Shown here piece after piece: positions 36,295 to 43,931 of a stretch of DNA of 64,000 nucleotides. The stretch spans positions 62,001 to 126,000 of the forward strand of contig JAIUPD010000005.1 in the NCBI GenBank assembly GCA_020161615.1, read 5' to 3'. The notes beneath the pieces were generated by a model. That model ran no database searches, was not told where the DNA came from, and was given only the letters and a program-made list of their open reading frames with translations. The DNA comes from Pseudomonadota bacterium. Its GTDB lineage: Bacteria > Pseudomonadota > Alphaproteobacteria > Rhodobacterales > Rhodobacteraceae. The position numbers and the translations under genes are program-made. Position 1 is the first letter of the stretch, and each line of letters opens with the position of its first letter.

Positions 36295-37497
36295 ATGACC
36301 TCGCTTCCCTTCAGCCGCCCCGTTGTCCGCCTGCGCCCCAAGGCCGAGGCCCGCGCCATCCGCCACGGCTTTCCCTGGGTCTATGCCGATGAGCTGGTGC
36401 TCGACCGACGCACCAATGCGCTGGAACCCGGCGCGCTGGCGGTGCTGGAGGATGGCGAGCGGCGGCCGATGGGGCTGGTCACCGTCAATCCCAAGTCGAA
36501 GATCGTGGCCCGGATGCTGGACCGCGACACCGGTGCCGCGCTGGACCGCGCCTGGTTCGAGGCGCGCTTCGCCCATGCGCTGGCGCTGCGCGAACGACTC
36601 TATACCGAACCCTTCTACCGGCTGGTCCATGCCGAGGCCGATGGCTTCCCGGGTGTGGTCATCGACCGCTTCGGCGAGGCGGCGGTGATCCAGCCGAATG
36701 CCGCCTGGGCCGAGGCGCATCTGGAGACGCTGGTGACGGCGCTGCAAAGCGTGACCGGGGTCACCACCGTGGTCAAGAACGGCATCGGCCGGGCCCGCGG
36801 TCTGGAAGGGCTGACCGAGGAAACGGCGGTCCTGACAGGCGCGCTCGACGGCCCGGTGCCGGTGCGGATGAACGGCGCCACCTATATGGCCGACCTGACC
36901 GGCGGGCAGAAGACCGGGCTCTTCTACGACCAGCGCGACAACCACGCCTTTGCGGCCAGGCTGGCCAGGGGCGGGCGCGTCCTCGATGTCTTCAGCCATG
37001 TCGGCGGCTTCGGCCTGGCGGCGCTGGCGGCGGGCGCGGAATCGGCGCTGGCAGTCGACGGGTCGGAACCGGCGCTGGCCCTGGCCGACCAGGGCGCGGC
37101 GGCGATGGGCATGGCCGCGCGCTTCGCCCGCCGCCAGGGCGATGCCTTCGACACGCTCGAGGCGCTGCGTAGCGAGGGCGAGAGCTTTGACCTGGTGGTC
37201 TGCGACCCGCCCGCCTTCGCCCCCCATCGGCAGGCGCTGGAGGCAGGGCTCAGGGCCTATGAACGCGTGGCCCGCCTCGCCGCGCCGCTGGTGGCGCCGG
37301 GCGGGTATCTGGTGCTCTGCTCCTGCTCGCATGCCGCGGATCTGGGCCAGTTCCGCGCCGCTTCGACCCGGGGCATCGGCAAGGGCGGCCGGCGGGGGCA
37401 GCTGATCCACACGGGCTTCGCCGGCCCCGATCATCCGATGCTGCCGCAACTGGCGGAAAGCGGCTATCTGAAGTCGCTCGCCTTCCGTCTTGACTAA
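36295..37497 (+). CDS. RlmI-like class I SAM-dependent RNA methyltransferase (RSP_2647 family)
   Basis: 400 residues. An N-terminal PUA-like domain (RLRPKAEARAIRHGFPWVYA, residues 10-85) is followed by a linker domain and a Rossmann methyltransferase: LTGGQKTGLFYDQRDNH, VLDVFSHVGGFGLAALAAGA (SAM loop) and the catalytic-loop motif VVCDPPAFAPH, then YLVLCSCSHAA with the Cys of m5C-type enzymes. RlmI methylates C1962 of 23S rRNA; this homologue likely modifies rRNA, exact site unknown. Its stop overlaps the TTG start of the PIN gene. The pair is conserved in Rhodobacteraceae (RSP_2647/RSP_2648), from memory of family names. Confidence 0.88.
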   Translation: MTSLPFSRPVVRLRPKAEARAIRHGFPWVYADELVLDRRTNALEPGALAVLEDGERRPMGLVTVNPKSKIVARMLDRDTGAALDRAWFEARFAHALALRERLYTEPFYRLVHAEADGFPGVVIDRFGEAAVIQPNAAWAEAHLETLVTALQSVTGVTTVVKNGIGRARGLEGLTEETAVLTGALDGPVPVRMNGATYMADLTGGQKTGLFYDQRDNHAFAARLARGGRVLDVFSHVGGFGLAALAAGAESALAVDGSEPALALADQGAAAMGMAARFARRQGDAFDTLEALRSEGESFDLVVCDPPAFAPHRQALEAGLRAYERVARLAAPLVAPGGYLVLCSCSHAADLGQFRAASTRGIGKGGRRGQLIHTGFAGPDHPMLPQLAESGYLKSLAFRLD

Positions 37498-38005
37498 AGC
37501 CTTCCTCGATACCTGCGTCCTCTACCCGCCGATCCTGCGCGACCTGCTGCTGGGACTGGCCGACGCGGGCCTCTACCGGCCGCTCTGGTCGGAAGGCGTG
37601 GCGGCGGAATGGCTGCACATGACGGCGCGCAAGGGCGAGGCGGGCGCGACCGAGGCGCTGAGGCGGATGCGCGCCCGCTGGCCCGGGGCCGAGGTCATGG
37701 GGGGCGAGGCGGGCTGGCTCGACCTCCCCGACCCCGGTGACCGCCACGTCCTGGCCGGCGCCATCGCCGGCGAGGCGGCGCTGCTGATCACGCTGAACCT
37801 GCGCGACTTCCCCCGCCGCAGCCTCGCCCCGCACGGGCTGCGCGCGATGTCGCCCGACGATTTCTGCATGGAGCTGTGGCTGGCTCAACGCGATGCGGTC
37901 GAGGCCGAGGTTGCCCGGGTCTGGCCCGGCCTCACCGCTCGCCCGCTCAGGAATGCGCTGAAAAAAGCCGAACTGCCGCGGTTGGGCCGCGCGCTGGAGA
38001 CCTGA
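37490..38005 (+). CDS. PIN-domain protein (RSP_2648 family)
   Basis: 171 residues with a PIN nuclease fold: the opening TKAFLDTCVLYPPILRDLLL carries the first acidic residue, and DPGDRHVLAGAIAGEAALLITLNLRDFP carries the later acidic pair. The start is a TTG inside the last codons of the methyltransferase gene; no ATG or GTG fits the conserved N-terminus. There is no antitoxin-like gene beside it, and the partner is a methyltransferase, so a toxin role is not indicated; an RNA-processing or tRNA/rRNA quality-control role is a guess from the pairing. Confidence 0.85.
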   Translation: MTKAFLDTCVLYPPILRDLLLGLADAGLYRPLWSEGVAAEWLHMTARKGEAGATEALRRMRARWPGAEVMGGEAGWLDLPDPGDRHVLAGAIAGEAALLITLNLRDFPRRSLAPHGLRAMSPDDFCMELWLAQRDAVEAEVARVWPGLTARPLRNALKKAELPRLGRALET

Positions 38006-38165
38006 CGGGAGGGGTTTCGCCCTCGTTGCCCGCCGCCGCGGGCGCCTCGGGCGACCAGCGGCGCCGCGTTCCGCGGCGCCGAAACAGAAAGGGGGGCCTT
38101 CTGCCCCCCTCTTGGCCTGAAGGCCAATTCACCCCCCGAGGATATTTGGAGCGCAAAGATTCAGG
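38006..38165 (+). repeat. intergenic hairpin element, copy 5a (leader and core)
   Basis: It begins right after the PIN stop: GGAGGGGTTTCGCCCTCG, GGGCGACCAGC, hairpins GGCGCCGCG-TTC-CGCGGCGCC and GGGGGGCC-TTCT-GCCCCCC, GGCCTGAAGGCC, then the core CCCCCCGAGGATATTTGGAG and GCGCAAAGATTCAGG (38132-38165). This is the best-preserved leader-plus-core copy. No gene is seen in the 348-bp gap. Confidence 0.8.
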
Positions 38166-38185
38166 TTAAGGGGGCGCTAAGCCGC

Positions 38186-38262
38186 CTTCTTTGCGCTTCA
38201 AATATCCTCGGGGGTATCCAAAGGGGGTGGAAAACCCCCTTTGGCGGGGGGCGCGGGGGTGA
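38186..38262 (-). repeat. intergenic hairpin element, copy 5b (inverted core and hairpins)
   Basis: The inverted core CTTCTTTGCGCTTCAAATAT then CCTCGGGGG is followed by CCAAAGGGGGT-GGAAA-ACCCCCTTTGG (38218-38244) and GGCGGGGGGCGCGGGGG. It is head to head with 5a, as in copy 2. It lies behind metK, whose stop is at 38354 on the minus strand. Confidence 0.8.
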
Positions 38263-38353
38263 GCGGCGTCTCGGAAACGCGCCAGTGGCGCGTTTCAGCC
38301 GCGAACGCCGCGCCCGTGGCGCGGCCGGACCTGGCCCCCGCCTCCGGCAGCCC

Positions 38354-39520
38354 TCAGAAAGCCGCCTTGAGGACCTCGGCGAGGTCGGTCTTCTCCCAGG
38401 AGAAACCGCCATCCGCCTCGGGCGCGCGGCCGAAATGGCCATAGGCCGAGGTCCGGGCGAAAATCGGCCGGTTCAGCCCCAGATGGGTGCGGATCCCGCG
38501 CGGGGTCAGGTCCATGCTGCGGGCCACCGCCGTCTCGATGGCCGCGTCGTCCACATTCCCCGTGCCATGCGTGTCGACATAGATCGACAGCGGCTTCGCC
38601 ACGCCAATGGCATAGCTGAGCTGCAGGGTGCAACGCTTGGCCAGCCCTGCCGCGACCACGTTCTTCGCCAGATAGCGCGCGGCATAGGCGGCCGAGCGGT
38701 CGACCTTGGTCGGGTCCTTGCCGGAAAACGCCCCGCCGCCATGGGGCGCGGCGCCGCCATAGGTATCGACGATGATCTTGCGCCCGGTGAGCCCCGCATC
38801 CCCGTCGGGGCCCCCGATCACGAATTTGCCGGTCGGGTTCACGTGCCATTCGGTCGCCGCGTCGATCCAGCCCTCGGGCAGGGTCTGACGGATATAGGGC
38901 TCGACGATGGCCCGCACATCGGCCGAGCTCAGCGACGGATCCAGATGCTGGCTCGAAAGGACGATCGAGGTCACGCCCACCGGCTTGCCGCCGACATAGC
39001 GGATCGACAGCTGCGACTTGGCGTCCGGCCCCAGCTTCGGCTCGGTGCCGTTCTTGCGCACCTCGGCCAGGCGCTTGAGGATGGCATGGGCGTAGAGAAT
39101 GGGCGCGGGCATCAGTTCCGGCGTCTCGTCCGTCGCATGGCCGAACATGATCCCCTGATCGCCCGCGCCCTCGTCCTTGGCCCCTGCGGCATCGACGCCC
39201 TGCGCGATATCGGCGGATTGGGCGTGCAGGTAGCTGTCGACCTTGAGGTTGGCCCAGTGGAACCCGTCCTGTTCATAGCCGATGTCGCGGACACACTCGC
39301 GGGCGATCTCCTCGACCCGGGCGATGACCGAGGCCGGGCCCCGCACTTCCCCGCCGATCACCACGCGGTCGGTGGTGGCGAAGGTCTCGCAGGCCACGCG
39401 GGAATAGGGATCCTCGGTCAGGAAGGCGTCGAGGATGGCGTCCGAGATCCGGTCGCAGACCTTGTCCGGGTGCCCCTCGGCCACGGATTCCGAGGTGAAG
39501 ACGTAATTCTGTCGGCTCAT
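38354..39520 (-). CDS. metK: S-adenosylmethionine synthetase
   Basis: 388 residues. The start [20 protein letters not shown] is the family start; [16 protein letters not shown] (near residue 118) and [16 protein letters not shown] (near 256) are the two signature motifs for ATP/methionine and metals. It makes SAM from methionine and ATP. Translation is very likely controlled by a SAM/SAH riboswitch that covers the ribosome-binding site (GGAG, 10 nt before ATG). It follows lnt on the same strand but has its own promoter. A repeat element lies behind it. Confidence 0.98.
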   Translation of the reverse strand: MSRQNYVFTSESVAEGHPDKVCDRISDAILDAFLTEDPYSRVACETFATTDRVVIGGEVRGPASVIARVEEIARECVRDIGYEQDGFHWANLKVDSYLHAQSADIAQGVDAAGAKDEGAGDQGIMFGHATDETPELMPAPILYAHAILKRLAEVRKNGTEPKLGPDAKSQLSIRYVGGKPVGVTSIVLSSQHLDPSLSSADVRAIVEPYIRQTLPEGWIDAATEWHVNPTGKFVIGGPDGDAGLTGRKIIVDTYGGAAPHGGGAFSGKDPTKVDRSAAYAARYLAKNVVAAGLAKRCTLQLSYAIGVAKPLSIYVDTHGTGNVDDAAIETAVARSMDLTPRGIRTHLGLNRPIFARTSAYGHFGRAPEADGGFSWEKTDLAEVLKAAF

Positions 39521-39527
39521 GGGGATG

Positions 39528-39571
39528 TGCTCCATTGCATGTCGCCCGTCACGCCAGGAAGCCGTTGTGAC
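39528..39571 (-). ncRNA. SAM/SAH riboswitch in the metK leader
   Basis: Read on the minus strand the leader shows P1 GTCAC / GTGAC around AACGGCTTCCTGGC, then a 12-nt joining stretch and ATGGAGCA. Order, spacing and the AACGGCTTCCTGGC loop match the known SAM/SAH class (RF01727) that precedes metK in Rhodobacterales. The 3' segment ATGGAGCA contains the metK ribosome-binding site and can form the pseudoknot, so bound SAM or SAH should block translation. The ATG is 7 nt after the motif. Confidence 0.93.
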
Positions 39572-39583
39572 AGGAGTATGATG

Positions 39584-39612
39584 GGGCTATCCCTCCTTGC
39601 AGGCAGCGTCAA
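39584..39612 (-). promoter_or_regulatory. sigma-70-type promoter of metK
   Basis: On the minus strand TTGACG and TAGCCC are 17 bp apart; the -35 box overlaps the last bases of lnt. The predicted start would fall at about 39577, just before the riboswitch, which gives a minimal leader. Confidence 0.6.
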
Positions 39613-41174
39613 CCGCTTTGTCTGGCGCCTTTTCCGTCGCCCCGCCGACGGAAGGCGGCCCAGGCCAGCGCCAGCATTCCAAGGGCCAGAAGCCCGTGCC
39701 AGGGGCCGTCGCCCCAGCGCGCATAGGGCGTGGGCGGCAGCGCGCCCGGCAGCGCCGCGTCCAGTGCCCCGGTCACGTCCAGCGGCAGCGAGGCCAGCAC
39801 CCGGCCCCGGGCATCCGTCACCGCCGAGATCCCGGTATTGGCCGCGCGCACCAGCGGCAAGCCGGTCTCGACGGCCCTGAGCCGGGCCTGCGCGAAATGC
39901 TGGTAGGGGCCGAGCCGATGCCCGAACCAGGCATCGTTCGTCGCCTGCAGCAGCCAGTCGGGACGCTCGGTGCCGCGCAGGTCGCGGGGGAAAACCGCCT
40001 CGTAGCAGATGAGCGGCAGCGCCCGCCCTGCCCCACCGAGGTCCAGCAGTTCCGGCCCCGGCCCCGGCGTGTAGCCGTCGAGCATCTGCTGGGCGAGCCC
40101 GCCCCAGCCCTGTGCCCGGGCCCATTCGCCGATCAGGGGGATGTATTCGCCGAAGGGCACCAGATGGTGCTTGTCATAAACCGCGCCGACGCTGCCGCCC
40201 TCGCCGATCACCGCCAGCGAATTGTAATAGCGGCTGATCCCGGCGGCGTCGCGCGCGCGCCGCTGGATGCCCATAACCAGGGGGGCGCCCGCGGCCTCGG
40301 CCGCCATCGTGAGCCCGGCACCGGGATTGTCCAGCAGGAAGGGCGCAGCGGTCTCGGGCCAGATCACCAGATCGACGGGGCTCTCTCCGGTCGACAGGTC
40401 AAGGTGGCGCTGGAAGAACATCTCGATCAGATCGCGCTGCCACTTCTGGTCCTGCGGCACATTGGCCTGCACGAGCCGCAGCGTCAGGCCCGGCCCCTCG
40501 GGCAGGGGCTGGGCCAGACGCGCCGTCCCCCAGCCCCAGGCGCCCGCCAGCGCCAGCGCGCCAAGCCCCAGGGCGATGCCCGCCAGTGCCTTGCGCCCGC
40601 CCTGCCAGCGCAAGGCGGCCACCGCCAGCGCCGCCGACAGCGAGAGGGTCAGCGCGCTGAGGAGCAGCGCTCCACCGAGCGAGGCCAGCTGGTCAGGCGG
40701 CGTGCCGATCCAGACATGGCCGCTCAGCGCCCAGGGAAAGCCGGTGAACAGGATGCCGCGCAGATCCTCGAAGGCCAGCAGCGCCAGCGCATAGCGCCAG
40801 ACCCGTGCAGTCGGCCGTGAGGTGCCCGACACGGCAAGCCAGGCGGGCACGGCCCAGAAGAGCGCCATGCCCGCCGCCATCAGCGCCAGCGCGAAGGGCG
40901 CCATCCAGCCTGTGACCTCGGGCTCGACGAAGAAGGGTTCGACGATCCAGGCCATGACCGGCAGGAAATGCCCAAGCCCGGCCAGGAACGCCCGTCCGAA
41001 CGCCCCCCGGGCCGAGGGCGCGCGCGCCACCAGCCAGAAGGCCCAGGCCAGCCCCAGAATCGTCAGCGGCCAAAGCCCCCAGGGCGCCTGTCCCGGCGCG
41101 GCCAGCGCCCCGGCGGCCAGCGCCGACAGGATCACCGGCCAGCGCCCGAACCGCCCGCCCGTCTCAGCCCGCAT
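39609..41174 (-). CDS. lnt: apolipoprotein N-acyltransferase
   Basis: 521 residues. About seven membrane helices surround a periplasmic nitrilase domain. The Glu-Lys-Cys catalytic set is visible in order: VIWPETAAPFLLD, DKHHLVPFGEYIPL and LICYEAVFPRDLRG. The enzyme adds the third acyl chain to the N-terminal Cys of lipoproteins in the inner membrane. It begins 11 bp inside the end of corC. I used the ATG at 41174; the upstream frame is Arg/Cys-rich and not conserved in the family. Confidence 0.96.
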   Translation of the reverse strand: MRAETGGRFGRWPVILSALAAGALAAPGQAPWGLWPLTILGLAWAFWLVARAPSARGAFGRAFLAGLGHFLPVMAWIVEPFFVEPEVTGWMAPFALALMAAGMALFWAVPAWLAVSGTSRPTARVWRYALALLAFEDLRGILFTGFPWALSGHVWIGTPPDQLASLGGALLLSALTLSLSAALAVAALRWQGGRKALAGIALGLGALALAGAWGWGTARLAQPLPEGPGLTLRLVQANVPQDQKWQRDLIEMFFQRHLDLSTGESPVDLVIWPETAAPFLLDNPGAGLTMAAEAAGAPLVMGIQRRARDAAGISRYYNSLAVIGEGGSVGAVYDKHHLVPFGEYIPLIGEWARAQGWGGLAQQMLDGYTPGPGPELLDLGGAGRALPLICYEAVFPRDLRGTERPDWLLQATNDAWFGHRLGPYQHFAQARLRAVETGLPLVRAANTGISAVTDARGRVLASLPLDVTGALDAALPGALPPTPYARWGDGPWHGLLALGMLALAWAAFRRRGDGKGARQSG

Positions 41175-42078
41175 CCGGCACCGGCAGGGCCAGCACCTCG
41201 GGCGCGGCCCCGGCCTTGCGCAGGCGGACACGCTTCACGCGGCGGGGATCGGCGTCGATCACCTCGATCTCGTGCCCTGCGGGATGTTCGATCACCTCGC
41301 CCCGGGCCGGCACCCGGCCCAAAAGCAGATAGACCAGCCCGCCCATCGTATCGACATCCTCGTCCTCCAGCCCCTGGCGAAGGTCGAACCCCAGCGCGTC
41401 CTTCAGGTCGTCCAGCATGGCGCGGGCCTGGATCAGCCAGACCCCCTCGCCATCCTCGGACCAGAGATGCTCGTCCTCGGTGTCATGCTCGTCGTCGATC
41501 TGACCCACGACCTGCTCCAGCAGGTCCTCGATGGTGACCAGACCGTCCACGCCGCCGTATTCGTCGATCACCAGCGCCATATGCGTCCGCTCGGTCTGCA
41601 TCTTCTGCAACAGCACCACCAGCGGCATCGACGGCGGCACATAGAGCAGAGGCCGCAGCATGGACGAGACGTCGATCTCGCCCCCCAGATCGAACCCCTG
41701 CTTCAGGACCAGATCCTTGAGCAGCAACAGGCCGATCGGCTTGTCGAGCGTCTCATTGTACACCGGCAGGCGCGAGAAGCCCGATTCGCGGAACACGGCG
41801 ATCAGCCCGTCGCGGTCGATGTCCTTGGGGATGGCGACGATCTCGGCCTTGGGGATCGAGACATCGGCGACCCTGAGACGCCTCAGATTGGCCAGCCCCG
41901 GTAGTACCTGCCGCATCGAGGCGTTCAGCGCGCTTTCGGCTTCGCCCGCGTCCTGCGGGGCGATGGCGTCGAATAATCGTCCCAGCAATCCCCGTTCTCG
42001 GGTACTGCCGTCCGGACTCTGGTCCGCGCTGCCATCAGCCTCTGCCGAGGGCACCGAACCGGAAGTGAGGTCAGTCAT
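41164..42078 (-). CDS. corC: CorC/TlyC-type CBS-domain protein (hemolysin family)
   Basis: 304 residues. Two CBS domains (about 75-200: VSIPKAEIVAIPKDIDRDGL, then SRLPVYNETLDKPIGLLLLK, and HMALVIDEYGGVDGLVTIED) are followed by the CorC_HlyC domain (about 215-295). The N-terminal 50 residues are acidic and variable, and there is no membrane domain. Relatives modulate magnesium/cobalt efflux. It sits between ybeY and lnt in the same order as in Enterobacteria; stop and start overlap with lnt. Confidence 0.92.
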   Translation of the reverse strand: MTDLTSGSVPSAEADGSADQSPDGSTRERGLLGRLFDAIAPQDAGEAESALNASMRQVLPGLANLRRLRVADVSIPKAEIVAIPKDIDRDGLIAVFRESGFSRLPVYNETLDKPIGLLLLKDLVLKQGFDLGGEIDVSSMLRPLLYVPPSMPLVVLLQKMQTERTHMALVIDEYGGVDGLVTIEDLLEQVVGQIDDEHDTEDEHLWSEDGEGVWLIQARAMLDDLKDALGFDLRQGLEDEDVDTMGGLVYLLLGRVPARGEVIEHPAGHEIEVIDADPRRVKRVRLRKAGAAPEVLALPVPDAG

Positions 42079-42106
42079 GGGTCCTTTCCGGGGTCATCAC
42101 AAAAAA

Positions 42107-42649
42107 TCAATCCGCCCCGGCCACATCGGTGGCCGGATCCGACTCGTCCCCTGCATATGGATCCGCGATCCCCATGGTTGCAAGGATGGCAATCTCGGTT
42201 TTCTCCATCAAAGCCGCATCCGCATCGGTTTCGTGATCGTATCCCAGCAGATGCAACACCGAATGAACGATCAGATGCGTCACATGGTCCCCGAAGGGCT
42301 TGCCCTGTTCGGCCGCCTCGCGCTGGCAGGTCTCATAAGCCAGCGCGATGTCCCCCAGCGCTTCGGGCTCCTCGGCCGTACCCGTCTCGGGCGCGTCGGG
42401 CATGCCGCCAGCGGTCTCGGCCGACAGATCCCAGGCGGGCCAGGACAGAACGTTGGTCGGCTTGTCCTTGTCGCGAAAACCCGCGTTCAGACCTTGGATG
42501 CGGGCATCGTCACAGGCCAGCAGGCTGACCTCGAAACAGGCGGGATCGTGGCCCAGATGGGCGAGCGTCGCGTCAATGGCGGCGCGCGCCAGGGGGTCGA
42601 GATCCCCCCAGCGCGGCTCTTCCGCGTTGATGTCGAGTGACACGCTCAT
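42107..42649 (-). CDS. ybeY: endoribonuclease YbeY (16S rRNA maturation)
   Basis: 180 residues. The zinc motif HLIVHSVLHLLGYDHETD is complete (H-x3-H-x5-H), near residue 123, and NVLSWPAWDL and ALGDIALAYETC are the family blocks. An acidic insert of about 20 residues (SAETAGGMPDAPETGTAEEP) lies between these blocks and makes the protein longer than E. coli YbeY (155). YbeY trims the 16S rRNA 3' end and takes part in ribosome quality control. It is 36 bp downstream of phoH and 28 bp before corC. Confidence 0.95.
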   Translation of the reverse strand: MSVSLDINAEEPRWGDLDPLARAAIDATLAHLGHDPACFEVSLLACDDARIQGLNAGFRDKDKPTNVLSWPAWDLSAETAGGMPDAPETGTAEEPEALGDIALAYETCQREAAEQGKPFGDHVTHLIVHSVLHLLGYDHETDADAALMEKTEIAILATMGIADPYAGDESDPATDVAGAD

Positions 42650-42685
42650 CGTTCGGGCGCCTCTCGCCCCTTTGACCTGAGCCCC

Positions 42686-43744
42686 TCAGACCTGAGAAGG
42701 CGACTGTCGATCATAGGCCTCGACGATCCGCGCCACCAGCGGGTGCCGCACCACGTCGACCGAGGTGAAATAGCTGAACCCGATGCCCTTGATCCCCTGC
42801 AGGATCCGCTCGGCCGCGGCCAGCCCCGAGGTCACGCCGCGCGGCAGGTCGACCTGGCTGCGGTCGCCGGTGATCGCCATGCGCGAACCCTCGCCCAGAC
42901 GGGTCAGGAACATCTTCATCTGCAATTCGGTGGCGTTCTGCGCCTCGTCCAGCACCACGAAGGCCGAAGACAGTGTGCGCCCCCGCATGAAGGCCAGAGG
43001 CGCGATCTCGATGCGCTTTTCCTCCATGTATTTCTGCAAGGACTTGGCGGGCAGGAAGTCGTTCAGCGCGTCATAGAGCGGCTGCATGTAGGGATCGACC
43101 TTTTCCTTCATGTCGCCCGGCAGATAACCCAGCTTCTCGCCCGCCTCGACGGCCGGACGCGACAGGATGATCCGGTCCACATGCCCCTCGGTCAGGAAAT
43201 GCACGGCGGCGGCGACGGCGATATAGGTCTTGCCGGTGCCCGCCGGGCCGATCCCGAAGTTCATCTCGTTCTCGAAGAGCGCGCGCGCGTAATCCTGCTG
43301 CGCCTTGGTGCGCGGCGCCACGTTCTTCTTGCGGGTGCGAATCTCGACCTGGCCGGTGCGGAACATCTCCAGTTGCCGCTCACCGGCCTCGCCCGCCGAC
43401 AGGCGCACCGCGCCATCGACATCGCCAGGCTCCATCCCCTTGCCGTCCTTCAGCCTTGCATAGAGCGATTTCAGGGTTTCGGCCGCCCGCGCGCGGACAT
43501 GCTCCTGACCCATGATGTGCAGCTGGTTCCCCCGGTGGATGATCTGGACGCCAAGTTCCGCTTCCAGCTTGACCAGGTTGCGGTCGTATTCGCCGCACAG
43601 GTCTACCAGCAATCTGTTGTCGGCGAACTCAAGCAGGGTCTGCATGCTGTCGCCGGCGGCGGGCGGGGGGGTCAGCGCACTTATGCCCAAGCGGGTCTCC
43701 TCTCTGGCGGTCTCTGCGGACGGGTCCGGCTGAGATATGTCCAT
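42686..43744 (-). CDS. phoH: PhoH-like ATPase (YbeZ)
   Basis: 352 residues. The N-terminal KH-like region (LLEFADNRLLVDLCGEYDRN) is followed by the PhoH ATPase: Walker A GPAGTGKTYIAVAAA near residue 158, Walker B SAFVVLDEAQNATELQMKMF near 258, and MAITGDRSQVDLPRG near 285. The protein works with YbeY in RNA metabolism. The start at 43744 is preceded by GAGGGG; the upstream ATG at 43789 has no ribosome site. It lies 187 bp downstream of miaB on the same strand. Confidence 0.94.
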   Translation of the reverse strand: MDISQPDPSAETAREETRLGISALTPPPAAGDSMQTLLEFADNRLLVDLCGEYDRNLVKLEAELGVQIIHRGNQLHIMGQEHVRARAAETLKSLYARLKDGKGMEPGDVDGAVRLSAGEAGERQLEMFRTGQVEIRTRKKNVAPRTKAQQDYARALFENEMNFGIGPAGTGKTYIAVAAAVHFLTEGHVDRIILSRPAVEAGEKLGYLPGDMKEKVDPYMQPLYDALNDFLPAKSLQKYMEEKRIEIAPLAFMRGRTLSSAFVVLDEAQNATELQMKMFLTRLGEGSRMAITGDRSQVDLPRGVTSGLAAAERILQGIKGIGFSYFTSVDVVRHPLVARIVEAYDRQSPSQV

Positions 43745-43931
43745 GCTGCCCCTCAATTGCACCTGCGGCAAGTTACGTTCGCATGACATTTAAGCATGGA
43801 ACGCGCCAAAGCCGAATCTTGTTCCGCAGCGATGCAGAAATGCGACATGTGGTGCACATGCCGCTTTCGACCGCTATCCGTGCTGCCCGGTCTTGACCGA
43901 AAACCCGCCCGGGTGTTGACTCCCGCCCGCG

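Noticed and set aside
36262-37449. 395-codon minus-strand frame opposite the RlmI-like methyltransferase
   Set aside because: Shadow of the real gene; low-complexity, no conserved motif.
37490-38005. PIN gene considered as the toxin of a toxin-antitoxin module
   Set aside because: No small antitoxin gene is next to it; the neighbours are a methyltransferase and a repeat element, and the protein (171 aa) is longer than VapC toxins.
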